Below are positions 28,522 through 36,664 of a stretch of 64,000 nt of DNA, one piece after another; within the stretch, counting starts at the first letter, position 1, and each line of letters starts with the position of its first letter. Source of the DNA: CBDATA01 sp965215615 (GTDB lineage Bacteria; Acidobacteriota; Vicinamibacteria; Marinacidobacterales; Marinacidobacteraceae). A program made the translations under genes and the position numbers. The stretch spans positions 1,798,001 through 1,862,000 of the forward strand of contig OZ244068.1 in the NCBI GenBank assembly GCA_965215615.1. The letters are read 5' to 3'. The notes beneath the pieces are model-generated. The model saw only the letters and a program-made list of their open reading frames with translations. It ran no database searches and was not told the DNA's origin.

Positions 28522-29789
28522 CGCTCCCCGAGCGTCCGGCGGAGCAGATCCAGCGCGTAGGTGGCGGTCAACTGGCGCACCAGCTCCCGATCTCCGGGAA
28601 ACACATGGCGGACGGCCCGGGTCTTCTCTCCGGCGACCGCCATCCAGACGAGTCCCACCGGTTTGTCTTCCGTCGCGCCCCCGGGGCCGGCGATGCCGGT
28701 GACCGCGAGCCCCCAGGTCCGCGCCTTCTCCGCCCGGAGCGCCGCGGCCCGCATACGGACTCCCTCTGCCATCGCCCGCGCCGTCTCTTCGCTGACCGCT
28801 CCCGAAGAAGCAAGAACCGTCTCGGGGACTCCGAGCAGATCCCGCTTGGCCTGGTTGGCGTAGGCGACGATGCCGAGGTCGAACCAGCCGGAAGCCCCCG
28901 GAACAGAGGTGATCCGGTCGGCGATCAGCCCGCCGGTCAGCGATTCGGCCACCGCCACCCGCTCCCCGCGATCCGCGAGCCGGCGGCCGATCGGCGTTTC
29001 GAGCCCGACCCCCGCTTCGCGGCCATAGACCGCCTCTCCCATGCGGGCGGCGATCCGGTCCGCGAGCCGGAAAGCGCCATCCCGGTCGGCCGGCGAGCGT
29101 CCGGTGACCCGCACCTCGATCTCCCCCCGGGAAACGAGGATCGCGAGGGAGAGCGGGCCACCGGAGGGCGGTGTCAGGGGCCCGATCTCCTGCTCGAGGG
29201 CCGATTCCGGGATCCCGGCCAGCCGAATCACGCTCTCGGGCGCACGCTCCGCCGCGGCCCCGGCTTCGCGCATCCTCGGTGCCACCTCGCTATCGAACAT
29301 CTCCGCGAGTTCGCGCGGCGGGCCGGGCAACAGGACGAGCCTCGCTCCGTCCTCCGCCCGGGCGAGCACGCCGGGAGCGGTTCCGTGGCGGTTTGGCAGG
29401 ACCTGTGCTCCCGAAGGAACCATCGCCTGCCGCAGGTTCACCTCCGGCATCTCGATCCCCCGTTTTCGGAATCGCTCGCGGATCCGCTCTGCCGAGCCGG
29501 CATCGATCACGAGCGGAACCCCGAGCGCCGAAGCCGCCGCGTCGCGCGTCCGGTCGTCGCTCGTGGGGCCGAGGCCCCCGCAGACGAAGACCCAGTCCGA
29601 AGCCTGAAGCGCTTTCCGGATCGTTTCGGCGAGGATCGCCTCGTCGTCAGGAAGGACGGCCGCGAAGACCGCAGACATCCCGAGGCGGGCGAGGCGCTCT
29701 TTCAGCAGCGGCGTGTTGCGATCTTCCCGGTGCGGGCGCAGGAGTTCGGCACCGACCGTCAGGATCGCGGCGGCCGGGTTACATCGCAA
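28518..29789 (-). CDS. cinA: CinA-family protein (competence/damage-inducible; NMN deamidase domain)
   Basis: 423 residues, full length for the two-domain form. The N-terminal MoaB/MogA-like domain has FVCGGLGPTSDDRTRDA (~residue 70). The C-terminal CinA domain (from ~260) has VAVAESLTGGLIADRIT and AVTGIAGPGGATEDKPVG. The C-terminal domain hydrolyses nicotinamide mononucleotide and the N-terminal domain processes ADP-ribose-type compounds in characterised members. It overlaps pgpA by 11 nt upstream and thpR by 4 nt downstream. Confidence 0.95.
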   Translation of the reverse strand: MRCNPAAAILTVGAELLRPHREDRNTPLLKERLARLGMSAVFAAVLPDDEAILAETIRKALQASDWVFVCGGLGPTSDDRTRDAAASALGVPLVIDAGSAERIRERFRKRGIEMPEVNLRQAMVPSGAQVLPNRHGTAPGVLARAEDGARLVLLPGPPRELAEMFDSEVAPRMREAGAAAERAPESVIRLAGIPESALEQEIGPLTPPSGGPLSLAILVSRGEIEVRVTGRSPADRDGAFRLADRIAARMGEAVYGREAGVGLETPIGRRLADRGERVAVAESLTGGLIADRITSVPGASGWFDLGIVAYANQAKRDLLGVPETVLASSGAVSEETARAMAEGVRMRAAALRAEKARTWGLAVTGIAGPGGATEDKPVGLVWMAVAGEKTRAVRHVFPGDRELVRQLTATYALDLLRRTLGER

Positions 29790-30570
29790 GGAAGAACAGC
29801 ACCAGTATCCGCACCACCAGTCCGGCCATGAGATCGTCAGCCATGACTCCGAGCCCGCCGGGGAGACGCTCCAACTGCCTGATCGGGGGCGGCTTCACGA
29901 TGTCCAGCAGCCGGAAGAGAAGGAATGCACCGGCGGCGGCGACCCAGCCCGGGGAGGCGAAAACCAGCGCGAGCCACATCCCGCAGAACTCGTCCACGAC
30001 GACTTCCCCCGGATCCTTCCGGCCGGTGGCGCGGACGTAGCGACTCGCCGCCCACCAGCCGAGCAGGACGAAAAAACCAAGCAGGCCCAACTGCCAGCCG
30101 GCAGGCAGGCTGCTCGTGAGCGCGAAAGCCCCGAGGCCGGCGAGCGAGCCAAAAGTCCCCGGCGCGAGAGGGATGCGGCCGATGCCGACGCAGGTCGCCA
30201 CCGCGGTGACGAAGCGGGGAGCGCGAGTCGGGGGCAATGGCTTTTCGGGAGCCGCCCGGGTCACGAGCGGGACCGGCTCGGGCTTTGCGGCGGCTGGCTG
30301 TTCCGGAACCTCGACGGGCCGGCTCTCTTCCGGAAACGCCGCCACCCGTTCGCGCTCTGCGGCGATCGCATTCCGGGCTTCCCGGAGCCGTGCTTCCACC
30401 CGGGAGCGGACCGCACCGCTTTCGCTCGCCTCCTTCGCGCCTTCCCCGGCTTCGGGCGGCGGAGCGCCGGTGCGCTGCTGAACCCGCTTGCGCACTTCCT
30501 GACTCCAGTGAGCCGGGTCGCGACGGCTGGAATTCCGGGGCGGAGAATCCGAAGAGTCGTTCTGGGTCAT
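29779..30570 (-). CDS. pgpA: Phosphatidylglycerophosphatase A with a long N-terminal extension
   Basis: 263 residues. The PgpA domain occupies the C-terminal ~145: IGRIPLAPGTFGSLAG, acidic motif VVVDEFCGMW, FLLFRLLDIVKPPPI and GVMADDLMAG, with three to four membrane helices. It dephosphorylates phosphatidylglycerol phosphate at the inner membrane. The N-terminal ~115 residues are charged and Pro/Ala/Glu rich, absent from typical PgpA (about 160-170 residues), and probably disordered in the cytoplasm. A downstream start would remove them. It is divergent from ftcD. Confidence 0.93.
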   Translation of the reverse strand: MTQNDSSDSPPRNSSRRDPAHWSQEVRKRVQQRTGAPPPEAGEGAKEASESGAVRSRVEARLREARNAIAAERERVAAFPEESRPVEVPEQPAAAKPEPVPLVTRAAPEKPLPPTRAPRFVTAVATCVGIGRIPLAPGTFGSLAGLGAFALTSSLPAGWQLGLLGFFVLLGWWAASRYVRATGRKDPGEVVVDEFCGMWLALVFASPGWVAAAGAFLLFRLLDIVKPPPIRQLERLPGGLGVMADDLMAGLVVRILVLFFLAM

Positions 30571-30607
30571 GCGCGGGCCGCCGGGAGCGTATTATGTTTT
30601 TTCGGCT

Positions 30608-31528
30608 GTGCATCCCGCGCCCCCCTCAGGTTCGACGCTCGAAGCCGTTCCCAACGTCAGCGAGGGGCGGGATCCGGCGATTCTCCGCCGGCTTTCGGCC
30701 GCCGCCGCGCCCTGCCTCGCGGATTGCCACACAGACCCCCGTCACCACCGCAGCGTCTTCACCCTGTTCGGAAATCCGGACGCGCTGTTCTCCGCCGCGC
30801 TCCGGCTCTTCGAAGTGGTTCTCGAATCGGTGGATCTCGGCCGCCACCGGGGCGAACACCCGCGCATCGGCAGCCTGGATGTCCTTCCCTTCGTTCCGTT
30901 GCCCGGCGCGCGGATGAAAGAGGCCGTGGAGCTCGCCCGGCGAACCGCGACGGAGCTTGCGGCGAACCACGGCGTACCCGTGTTCCTCTACGGCGAGGCG
31001 GCTTCGGGACGAAGGCCGCTGCGGGAAATCCGGCGGGGCGGAACGACGGGTCTCGAGCAGCGGCTGCGGGACGGCGAGGCAGTTCCGGATTTCGGCCCGC
31101 CCCGGCTCCATCCGCGAGTGGGAGCGGTCGCGGTCGGGGCCCGGAATCCGCTCGTGGCATACAACATCAACCTCGACAGCGCCGATACGCGGATCGCGCG
31201 GCGGATTGCGGCTGCGGTGCGGGAAACGGGCGGCGGCCTCAAGGGACTCCGAGCGCTCGGTGTCGAGGCGCGGGTCGGGGAACGCCCCGTGGCGCAGGTG
31301 ACCATGAACGTGGAACACGTGGAAGAGACCCCTCTCGCCGAAGTGTTCTCGCATGTCCGAAAGGAGGCGCACCTTCGCGGCATCGAGATCCTCGGGTCGG
31401 AAATCGTGGGCCTCATCCCGCAAGCAGCGACCTCGAAGGACATGGAGGAGGATCTGCGACTTCCCGCCCCGCCCCGCACCATCGAAAGGGCGCTCGAAGA
31501 GCATCGCGGTAGCCTTGCCACCCCATGA
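30608..31528 (+). CDS. ftcD: Glutamate formimidoyltransferase
   Basis: 306 residues from GTG 30608. An upstream ATG at 30569 is in frame, but it overlaps the pgpA start and a TATTATG -10-like element (30590-30596). The family motifs are AVPNVSEGRDPAILRRL at the start, HRSVFTLFGNP, GEHPRIGSLDVLPFVPL, RLHPRVGAVAVGARNPLVAY, and SEIVGLIPQAA at the C-terminus. It transfers the formimino group from formiminoglutamate to tetrahydrofolate in histidine breakdown. The cyclodeaminase domain and other hut genes are not seen here. The stop overlaps nrdR by 4 nt. Confidence 0.93.
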   Translation: MHPAPPSGSTLEAVPNVSEGRDPAILRRLSAAAAPCLADCHTDPRHHRSVFTLFGNPDALFSAALRLFEVVLESVDLGRHRGEHPRIGSLDVLPFVPLPGARMKEAVELARRTATELAANHGVPVFLYGEAASGRRPLREIRRGGTTGLEQRLRDGEAVPDFGPPRLHPRVGAVAVGARNPLVAYNINLDSADTRIARRIAAAVRETGGGLKGLRALGVEARVGERPVAQVTMNVEHVEETPLAEVFSHVRKEAHLRGIEILGSEIVGLIPQAATSKDMEEDLRLPAPPRTIERALEEHRGSLATP

Positions 31529-31989
31529 AGTGTCCGTTCTGTGCCCACGCCGACGACCGGGTGGTGGATTCCCGCGAGAGCCGTGGGGGAGAGATCATCC
31601 GTCGCCGTCGCGAGTGCCTCGCCTGCGGCAAGCGGTTCACGAGCTACGAGACCGTCGAGGAAGTGCCACCCACCGTCATCAAGAAAAACGGCGACCGGGA
31701 GGAATTCGACGGAAGCAAGGTTCTCGCCGGGCTCGAGAAAGCGTGCGACAAGCGGGTGGCCGGCGAACGGCTGGACGAGATCGTGGACCACGTCACCGAA
31801 ATGGTGAGCCGCAGCCCGGACCGCGAGCTCGAAACCCGCGAGATCGGCGAGATCGTGATGCAGGCCCTGAAAGAAGTGGACGATGTGGCCTACGTCCGGT
31901 TCGCGTCGGTCTATCGAGACTTCCGCGACACGCAGGATTTCGTCCAGGCGATCGACGGCCTGATCCGGCGTCCGGGCTCCCGTTCTTGA
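31525..31989 (+). CDS. nrdR: Transcriptional repressor NrdR
   Basis: 154 residues, the normal family length. The N-terminal zinc ribbon is MKCPFCAHADDRVVDSRE ... CLACGKRFTSYE, followed by an ATP-cone domain (PTVIKKNGDREEFDGSKVL, residues ~48-138). NrdR senses dATP/ATP and represses ribonucleotide reductase genes at NrdR boxes; no such box or nrd gene was identified in the window. Its ATG overlaps the ftcD stop. Confidence 0.97.
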   Translation: MKCPFCAHADDRVVDSRESRGGEIIRRRRECLACGKRFTSYETVEEVPPTVIKKNGDREEFDGSKVLAGLEKACDKRVAGERLDEIVDHVTEMVSRSPDRELETREIGEIVMQALKEVDDVAYVRFASVYRDFRDTQDFVQAIDGLIRRPGSRS

Positions 31990-32037
31990 CTCCAAAACCC
32001 CCTCCCGAACCAAAGGGAACGACCGAGCGTTAGAGAT

Positions 32038-32643
32038 GTGCACCGGGAGGACGCCAGAAAAGCCGTTTTGGACTTGCCGGCCCAGTTATCCGATGCCGAA
32101 CTCGCACGCCGATGCCTCGATGGACGCGAAGACTGCTGGCGTGAATTCGTGGATCGCTTCGGCAGAACGGTCTGGCACGTCGCCTACCGGTTCACCGCCA
32201 CCGCCGAGGACGCGGAGGAGCTCTCCCAGGACATCTTCATGCGTCTTCTGACCGCGCTGCCGCACTACCGGCCCTCGGGCGCTCTTGGAGGGTGGGTGCG
32301 CCAGGTGGCGACCAACGTGGGGATCGATGCCTTCCGACGCAGGAAGCGCGCCCCGAGGCTCCTCGAAGCCGAAGAAGTCCCGGAGCCCGCCGCTCCCGCC
32401 CCGGCGCGTCCCGACCGTCTCGCCGAAAGCCGCGACCAGGCGGCACTCGTCCGTCGCATGGTGGACGAACTCCCCGAAGAACTCGCCGAGCCGGTCATGC
32501 TGCGCGACCTGATGGAATGGGGATATCCGGAGATCGCCGGGAAGCTGGGGGTTCCGGTGGGCACCGTGAAATCCCGCATCCACCGGGGACGCCTCCAGTT
32601 GGCGAAATCCCTGAAAAAGCTCCGCGAGGAGGATGTCCTTTGA
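32038..32643 (+). CDS. ECF-type RNA polymerase sigma factor
   Basis: 201 residues from a GTG. Region 2 is at residues ~22-105 (DAEELSQDIFMRLLTALPHY, then WVRQVATNVGIDAFRRRKR, the -10-binding helix). Region 4 is at ~140-195, with the HTH GYPEIAGKLGVPVGTVKSRI. The linker is Pro/Ala rich. It starts a tightly overlapping operon; the next gene is a single-pass membrane protein in the position of an anti-sigma factor. The target promoter is unknown, but autoregulation is likely by analogy. Confidence 0.94.
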   Translation: MHREDARKAVLDLPAQLSDAELARRCLDGREDCWREFVDRFGRTVWHVAYRFTATAEDAEELSQDIFMRLLTALPHYRPSGALGGWVRQVATNVGIDAFRRRKRAPRLLEAEEVPEPAAPAPARPDRLAESRDQAALVRRMVDELPEELAEPVMLRDLMEWGYPEIAGKLGVPVGTVKSRIHRGRLQLAKSLKKLREEDVL

Positions 32644-33188
32644 CTCCTTCTCCGGAAGAAATCCGCGCGGGCGAACTCGCCGCCGGCGAACTCGAGGGCG
32701 AAGCTGCCGCCGAAGCGCGCGCCGCACTCGGGGGTTCGCCCCGGCTCGCCGCGCTCTACGGCCGGATTCGCGAGGCGCACCGGGCGCTTTCCGCTTTCCG
32801 GCGAAGTGCCGGAGACCCGCCCGACGGGTTCCGGGAGCGGGTTCTCGGAAACACGCTTCCGGTGTTCCGAAGCCTCTATGGCCGGCGCTCCCTCCTGCCC
32901 ACCTGGCTCACTGCGGCCGCTGCAGCCGCCGTCCTGCTGATCGTGCAGCCCCCTCCGTTCGGCAGCGCTTTCGAAAGCCTCGACGGCATCTCCCGGCGGG
33001 CCTCGTCCTTCCTCTCCGAGGCCGGTGACCGGGCGGACCGGGTTCTGACCGAATGGAGCGTCATTCGCGCCTCGATGGGCACCGCGCTCGAGGATGGAGC
33101 GGACGAAGTGGGAGAACGGCTCCAGGAACTCGAAGAGGTGGCGCGCCACCGGAACCGGATTCGCGACCGGGAGGAAGCCGCCCCATGA
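32640..33188 (+). CDS. Putative membrane anti-sigma factor
   Basis: 182 residues from TTG 32640, which overlaps the sigma-factor stop (TTGA). The N-terminal cytoplasmic part (~1-80) is Ala/Glu rich and helical (TPSPEEIRAGELAAGELEGE). A single transmembrane helix follows (TWLTAAAAAAVLLIV, ~88-102), then a ~75-residue periplasmic helical tail. No zinc HxxxCxxC motif is present, so it would be a non-ZAS anti-sigma factor. Assignment rests on position and topology. Confidence 0.72.
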   Translation: MTPSPEEIRAGELAAGELEGEAAAEARAALGGSPRLAALYGRIREAHRALSAFRRSAGDPPDGFRERVLGNTLPVFRSLYGRRSLLPTWLTAAAAAAVLLIVQPPPFGSAFESLDGISRRASSFLSEAGDRADRVLTEWSVIRASMGTALEDGADEVGERLQELEEVARHRNRIRDREEAAP

Positions 33189-33613
33189 ACCGTTCTCCTG
33201 GCTGGGCCGGCGCGCTTTCGGTTCTCTTTCCCGGCCTCGGCCACCTCTATGTCCGGGCGACGCATCGCGCGATTGCGCTCGCGGCATCCTGGATCGCTCT
33301 CATCAGCAGCGTTTCGCATTACGAAGGTCTGATCCCGATGATGGTGGCGCTCTGGGTTTTCGGAATCGTGGACGCTGTCCAGTCGGCGGAAGAGGCCATC
33401 CGGGCCGCCGCCGAAGCACGCGACCCGGATTTCGGACTGGATCGTCGCTGGGCCTGGGGCCTCGTCATCGTCGGCACCCTCGCGGCGCTCTCCGCGACCC
33501 CGGTACTGCGCTGGCTGGCCCGCCTCTGGCCCGCCATTCTGATCGTGGTCGGTATCCGGATCCTTCGCGACCGCCCGCCCGCGACCCCGACAAGGAACCT
33601 CGCAAAGGAATAG
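33185..33613 (+). CDS. Small multi-pass membrane protein
   Basis: 142 residues. The N-terminus (GWAGALSVLFPGLGHLYV) is the P-G-x-G-x-x-Y motif found in small TM2/DUF5683-like membrane proteins, and there are four hydrophobic segments. The last one (LWPAILIVVGIRIL) resembles the LiaI/LiaF-type W-P-x-I-L-I-x-x-G motif. It overlaps the anti-sigma gene by 4 nt (ATGA). Function unknown; probably part of an envelope-stress module. Confidence 0.75.
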   Translation: MNRSPGWAGALSVLFPGLGHLYVRATHRAIALAASWIALISSVSHYEGLIPMMVALWVFGIVDAVQSAEEAIRAAAEARDPDFGLDRRWAWGLVIVGTLAALSATPVLRWLARLWPAILIVVGIRILRDRPPATPTRNLAKE

Positions 33614-33617
33614 AACC

Positions 33618-33818
33618 ATGGCCCGACAAACGCCCTGGGGAGGAATCACCCTCATCGTGATCGGCGTGGCGTTTCTGCTCGCCACCCTCGACATCATCCG
33701 CATCGGGGATCTGTTTCGGTTCTGGCCCTTGATCCTCATCCTGATCGGGGCGAAGCTCGTGCTCGAAAGCCGGGGCCGGAGTGACGAAAAAGAAAGCCCC
33801 CCTCCCCCGCCTCCGTGA
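33618..33818 (+). CDS. LiaI/LiaF-like transmembrane protein (DUF5668-like)
   Basis: 66 residues with two membrane helices: GGITLIVIGVAFLLATL and FWPLILILIGAKLVLES. The second carries the F-W-P-L-x-L-I-L-I-G-x motif of LiaI/LiaF-like transmembrane domains. It ends in a run of prolines. It starts 4 nt after the preceding stop and its own stop overlaps the next gene (GTGA). Confidence 0.8.
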   Translation: MARQTPWGGITLIVIGVAFLLATLDIIRIGDLFRFWPLILILIGAKLVLESRGRSDEKESPPPPPP

Positions 33819-35356
33819 GCCCCCCATCCCGATCCCCATCCGGATGCGTCCTGCTGTTCGGGGCGCTCCTGATCCTCGTCGGACTGATCGGCCTCATCGC
33901 CCTCGTCGGCGGCCCCTCCGCATTTTTGGCCCTGTTCCCGGTGGCCGCCCGCTGGTGGCCGGTCGTCCTCATCGCCTACGGGGCGCTGCGGCTGAGCGGA
34001 CGGCTCGGCGGAGGCCGCTCCGGGTGCGTCGAAGCGCTGCTGCTCATCGTGTTTCTCGCGGTCGGCACCTCCCTCACCCTTCTCCACCGGACGGTCGGAG
34101 GCGAAATCGGAACCTTCGAGGACTGGATCGAGCGGCGCGAGACGCCGTTCCCCGGACAGGGAAACCGCGAGGAAATCACGATCCCGGTCCCGCCCGAAGC
34201 GGCGCGGCTTCGACTCGATCTTCCCTGGGGGAGCATCCGGGTGCAGGAGGCAGCCGGGGAACAGGTCCAGGCGACGCTCGAGACCAGAGCGTGGGTTCGC
34301 GAAGGCGAAACGCCCGCCTGGCCCAGGCTCGTCTCCATGACCACCGGGGAAGAAATCGCCATTCGGGTGGAGCCGCCGGAAGAGGGAGAGGAGGGGCTTT
34401 CCCTCGAGGTCGCCGTGCCACCCGGCCTTTCGGTGGTGGCCGGGACCGGCGAAGGCGGCATCCGGGTAGAGGGCCCCTTTCCGGGAGTTTCCGCACAGGG
34501 CGGCGCGGGACCGATAGGCATCTTCGGCGCGCGGGGAACCGTTTTCGCCGAGACGGAAGGGGGCAGCATCCTCCTCCGGGACATCCTGGGTTCGGCCCGG
34601 TTGCGGGGACGTGACACGGCGGTCGAGGTGGAGTCTGTCGAAGGCGAACTCAGGATCGAAGCACGGGAGGGATCGGTCCGGGTCGCCTCGATACGGGGCG
34701 AACTCCAGGTGGATGCGCGGGGCACCCCGGTATTCATCCGGGATGCCACCGGGCCGGTCCGGATACGAACCGATGATGCCCCGGTCACCCTCACCCGCAT
34801 CGAAGGAGACGCAACCATCGAGGGAGAAGGCGATCTCCACGCATCCCGGGTCACTGGCGCGCTCGAAATCTCGCTGAACGACAGCCCGGTGGATGTCACG
34901 GACACGAAGGGCCGGGTGCGAATCCTCGGGGATCACCGGCTCGCACGGGCCACGGGGATCGAGGGGCCACTCGAAATCCGCACCGGGGACGCGCCGGTGT
35001 TCGCATCCGATCTGACCTCCTCCGCTTCCATCCGCGGCGGTGACGGCGACATCACCATCCGCGATGTGGGCGGCGCGCTCGCGGTCACCGCCGGAGAAGG
35101 CGGGCTCGACATCGCGACCCGCCGGGTACGAGGAGGCATGACCCTCTTCACCGAAACCGGGGACATCCGCCTCGCGGTTCCCGAAGATGCCCGCTTCCAG
35201 CTTTCGGCCGAGAGCGGCCTTCCGCCCGAGGGCGGGCTTGCGGCCGGCGAGGAGGGCGTCTGGACACTCCTCCGCGGAGCAGGCGGCCCCGAGTTCGAGC
35301 TCGCGGCACCGGCTGGCCAGGTTCGGGTCATGAATCTCGACGAGGAATCCCGATGA
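33815..35356 (+). CDS. Membrane-anchored DUF4097-type beta-helix protein
   Basis: 513 residues from a GTG overlapping the previous stop. The first ~95 residues hold three membrane helices (VLLFGALLILVGLIGLIALV; WWPVVLIAYGAL, the LiaF-like motif; ALLLIVFLAVGTSLTLL). The rest is an extracytoplasmic region with ~20-residue strand-turn repeats ending in Gly-Asp or Gly-Glu (GELRIEAREGSVRVASI, GPVRIRTDDAPVTLTRI, GDITIRDVGGALAVTAG), as in DUF4097/adhesin-like right-handed beta-helices. It probably senses or shields the cell surface as the output or input of the sigma operon; that is inference. Confidence 0.82.
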   Translation: MSPPSRSPSGCVLLFGALLILVGLIGLIALVGGPSAFLALFPVAARWWPVVLIAYGALRLSGRLGGGRSGCVEALLLIVFLAVGTSLTLLHRTVGGEIGTFEDWIERRETPFPGQGNREEITIPVPPEAARLRLDLPWGSIRVQEAAGEQVQATLETRAWVREGETPAWPRLVSMTTGEEIAIRVEPPEEGEEGLSLEVAVPPGLSVVAGTGEGGIRVEGPFPGVSAQGGAGPIGIFGARGTVFAETEGGSILLRDILGSARLRGRDTAVEVESVEGELRIEAREGSVRVASIRGELQVDARGTPVFIRDATGPVRIRTDDAPVTLTRIEGDATIEGEGDLHASRVTGALEISLNDSPVDVTDTKGRVRILGDHRLARATGIEGPLEIRTGDAPVFASDLTSSASIRGGDGDITIRDVGGALAVTAGEGGLDIATRRVRGGMTLFTETGDIRLAVPEDARFQLSAESGLPPEGGLAAGEEGVWTLLRGAGGPEFELAAPAGQVRVMNLDEESR

Positions 35357-36234
35357 CGCTGCGTCTTCTGCTCGCGGCTTTTCTGCTGGTGGGCTGCGAG
35401 GAACGAATCGAAGAGAGTTCGTCGGAATCGGTTCTGCTTCCGCCGATGAACCGTCTCGAAGCCGACATCCACGACGGGGAAATCCGCTTCCGGGGAAGCG
35501 AAGGTCCGGCGCGGCTCGTCATCGAACGTCGCGCGATCGCGGGTTCCGAGGCCGCCGCCCGTGCCGCTCTCGACCGGCTCGCGGTGACGATCCGGAGTGA
35601 TCCGGAAACGGGCGCGCTCCTCGTGACGAGCCACGATGCGGCCTGGGGCGTGCCGGCGTTCCTTTTCGGCGAATCGGTTTCCCTGACCCTCACCTTCCAC
35701 GTCCCGTCCCCGACACCGGCCCGGCTTCGCGCCCGGGACGGGGATCTGGACATCGAAGACTTTTCGGGACCGCTCGATGCCTTCACCGCCGACGGACGGG
35801 TGATCGCTTCGCGGGTCGGCACCGAGGCGACCACCGTGCGTCTCGGTTCGGGCGACGGACGTATCGAGGGGCGGGGCCTCAGGGGAGAGATCGAAGCCGA
35901 AACCGCGGACGGCAGCATCCGGCTGGAAGGCCAGCTCGGCAAGGTCCACGCCGTCACCGGCGACGGACGGGTGGCGGTACGACTGAGCGGGGCGGAAAGG
36001 CTCTCGGGCGACTGGCTCCTGCGGAGCGCCGACGGAGGCGTTTCGCTCGTGCTGCCCGAGACCCTGGCGGCCCGCTTCGACATCACCGCCGGAGACGGCC
36101 TCGATGACCGGGACCGCATCCCCAACCGGAACGCGCCCTTCTACTGGGGCGGCCCCCCGGAAACCGCCCGGATCCGGATCGTGGCACCGGGTGGCAGGGT
36201 CCGGATCCGGGACGAGGCAGACCCCGAAAACTGA
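35353..36234 (+). CDS. DUF4097-like surface lipoprotein
   Basis: 293 residues. The signal peptide ends in a lipobox LVGC at residue ~15 (MTLRLLLAAFLLVGCEER), so it is likely lipid-anchored. The mature part is a repeat-rich beta structure resembling the gene upstream (LRARDGDLDIEDFSGPLDAF, GDGRIEGRGLRGEIEAET). The Asp after the lipobox Cys is replaced by Glu-Glu, so outer-membrane sorting is possible. The ATG overlaps the preceding stop, and the gene ends 1 nt from the convergent kinase gene. Confidence 0.82.
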   Translation: MTLRLLLAAFLLVGCEERIEESSSESVLLPPMNRLEADIHDGEIRFRGSEGPARLVIERRAIAGSEAAARAALDRLAVTIRSDPETGALLVTSHDAAWGVPAFLFGESVSLTLTFHVPSPTPARLRARDGDLDIEDFSGPLDAFTADGRVIASRVGTEATTVRLGSGDGRIEGRGLRGEIEAETADGSIRLEGQLGKVHAVTGDGRVAVRLSGAERLSGDWLLRSADGGVSLVLPETLAARFDITAGDGLDDRDRIPNRNAPFYWGGPPETARIRIVAPGGRVRIRDEADPEN

Positions 36235-36235
36235 A

Positions 36236-36664
36236 TCAGGCGGACAGCTGCTTGACCAGCGTGACCACGTTCTGGCCTGCTTCGCGGCGATATTCGACGC
36301 GATCCATCAAATGACGCACGAAGAGAAGGCCGAGACCTCCGGGCGTTCGCTCTTCCAGCGGGGCATGGGTGTCCGGCTCGGGCACATCGGTGATATCGAA
36401 AGGACGGCCATCATCGCGAGCGATCACCACGACCTCGGAGGGGCGGCGTTCGAAACTCAGCTCCAGGCGGCCTTCGGTGCCTTCCGGGTATCCGTAGGAG
36501 ATGCTGTTGATAATCAGCTCTTCGACGGCCAGGTTGAGAGCCTGGGTCACCATCAGGGAAACGCTCCGCTCCTTGCAGCAGCGCTCGATCCATTCGACGG
36601 CCGCCGGAACCCCGGCGAGGTCGTTCCGGAACGAAAGCCGTGAAATTTCCGGGGAATCAGGCAT
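36236..36664 (-). CDS. RsbW/SpoIIAB-like ATP-binding regulator
   Basis: 142 residues with a GHKL ATPase fold: N-box NLAVEELIINSISYGYP (~residue 45), G1 box ARDDGRPFD (~83) and G2 box GGLGLLFVRH (~109). Such proteins phosphorylate anti-anti-sigma factors and bind alternative sigma factors. No anti-anti-sigma (STAS) gene is visible nearby. Its start overlaps the aspS stop by 8 nt, so it is in the aspS operon and convergent with the sigma/DUF4097 operon. A functional link to that operon is possible but unproven. Confidence 0.87.
   Translation of the reverse strand: MPDSPEISRLSFRNDLAGVPAAVEWIERCCKERSVSLMVTQALNLAVEELIINSISYGYPEGTEGRLELSFERRPSEVVVIARDDGRPFDITDVPEPDTHAPLEERTPGGLGLLFVRHLMDRVEYRREAGQNVVTLVKQLSA

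Noticed and set aside
30569..30607. ATG at 30569 as the ftcD start
   Set aside because: It overlaps the pgpA start codon and a -10-like element. The conserved protein starts near AVPNVSEG, shortly after GTG 30608.
32876..34936. 686-codon minus-strand open frame opposite the sigma/DUF4097 operon
   Set aside because: Shadow of the plus-strand operon, whose genes share 4-nt overlaps and membrane/lipobox features.
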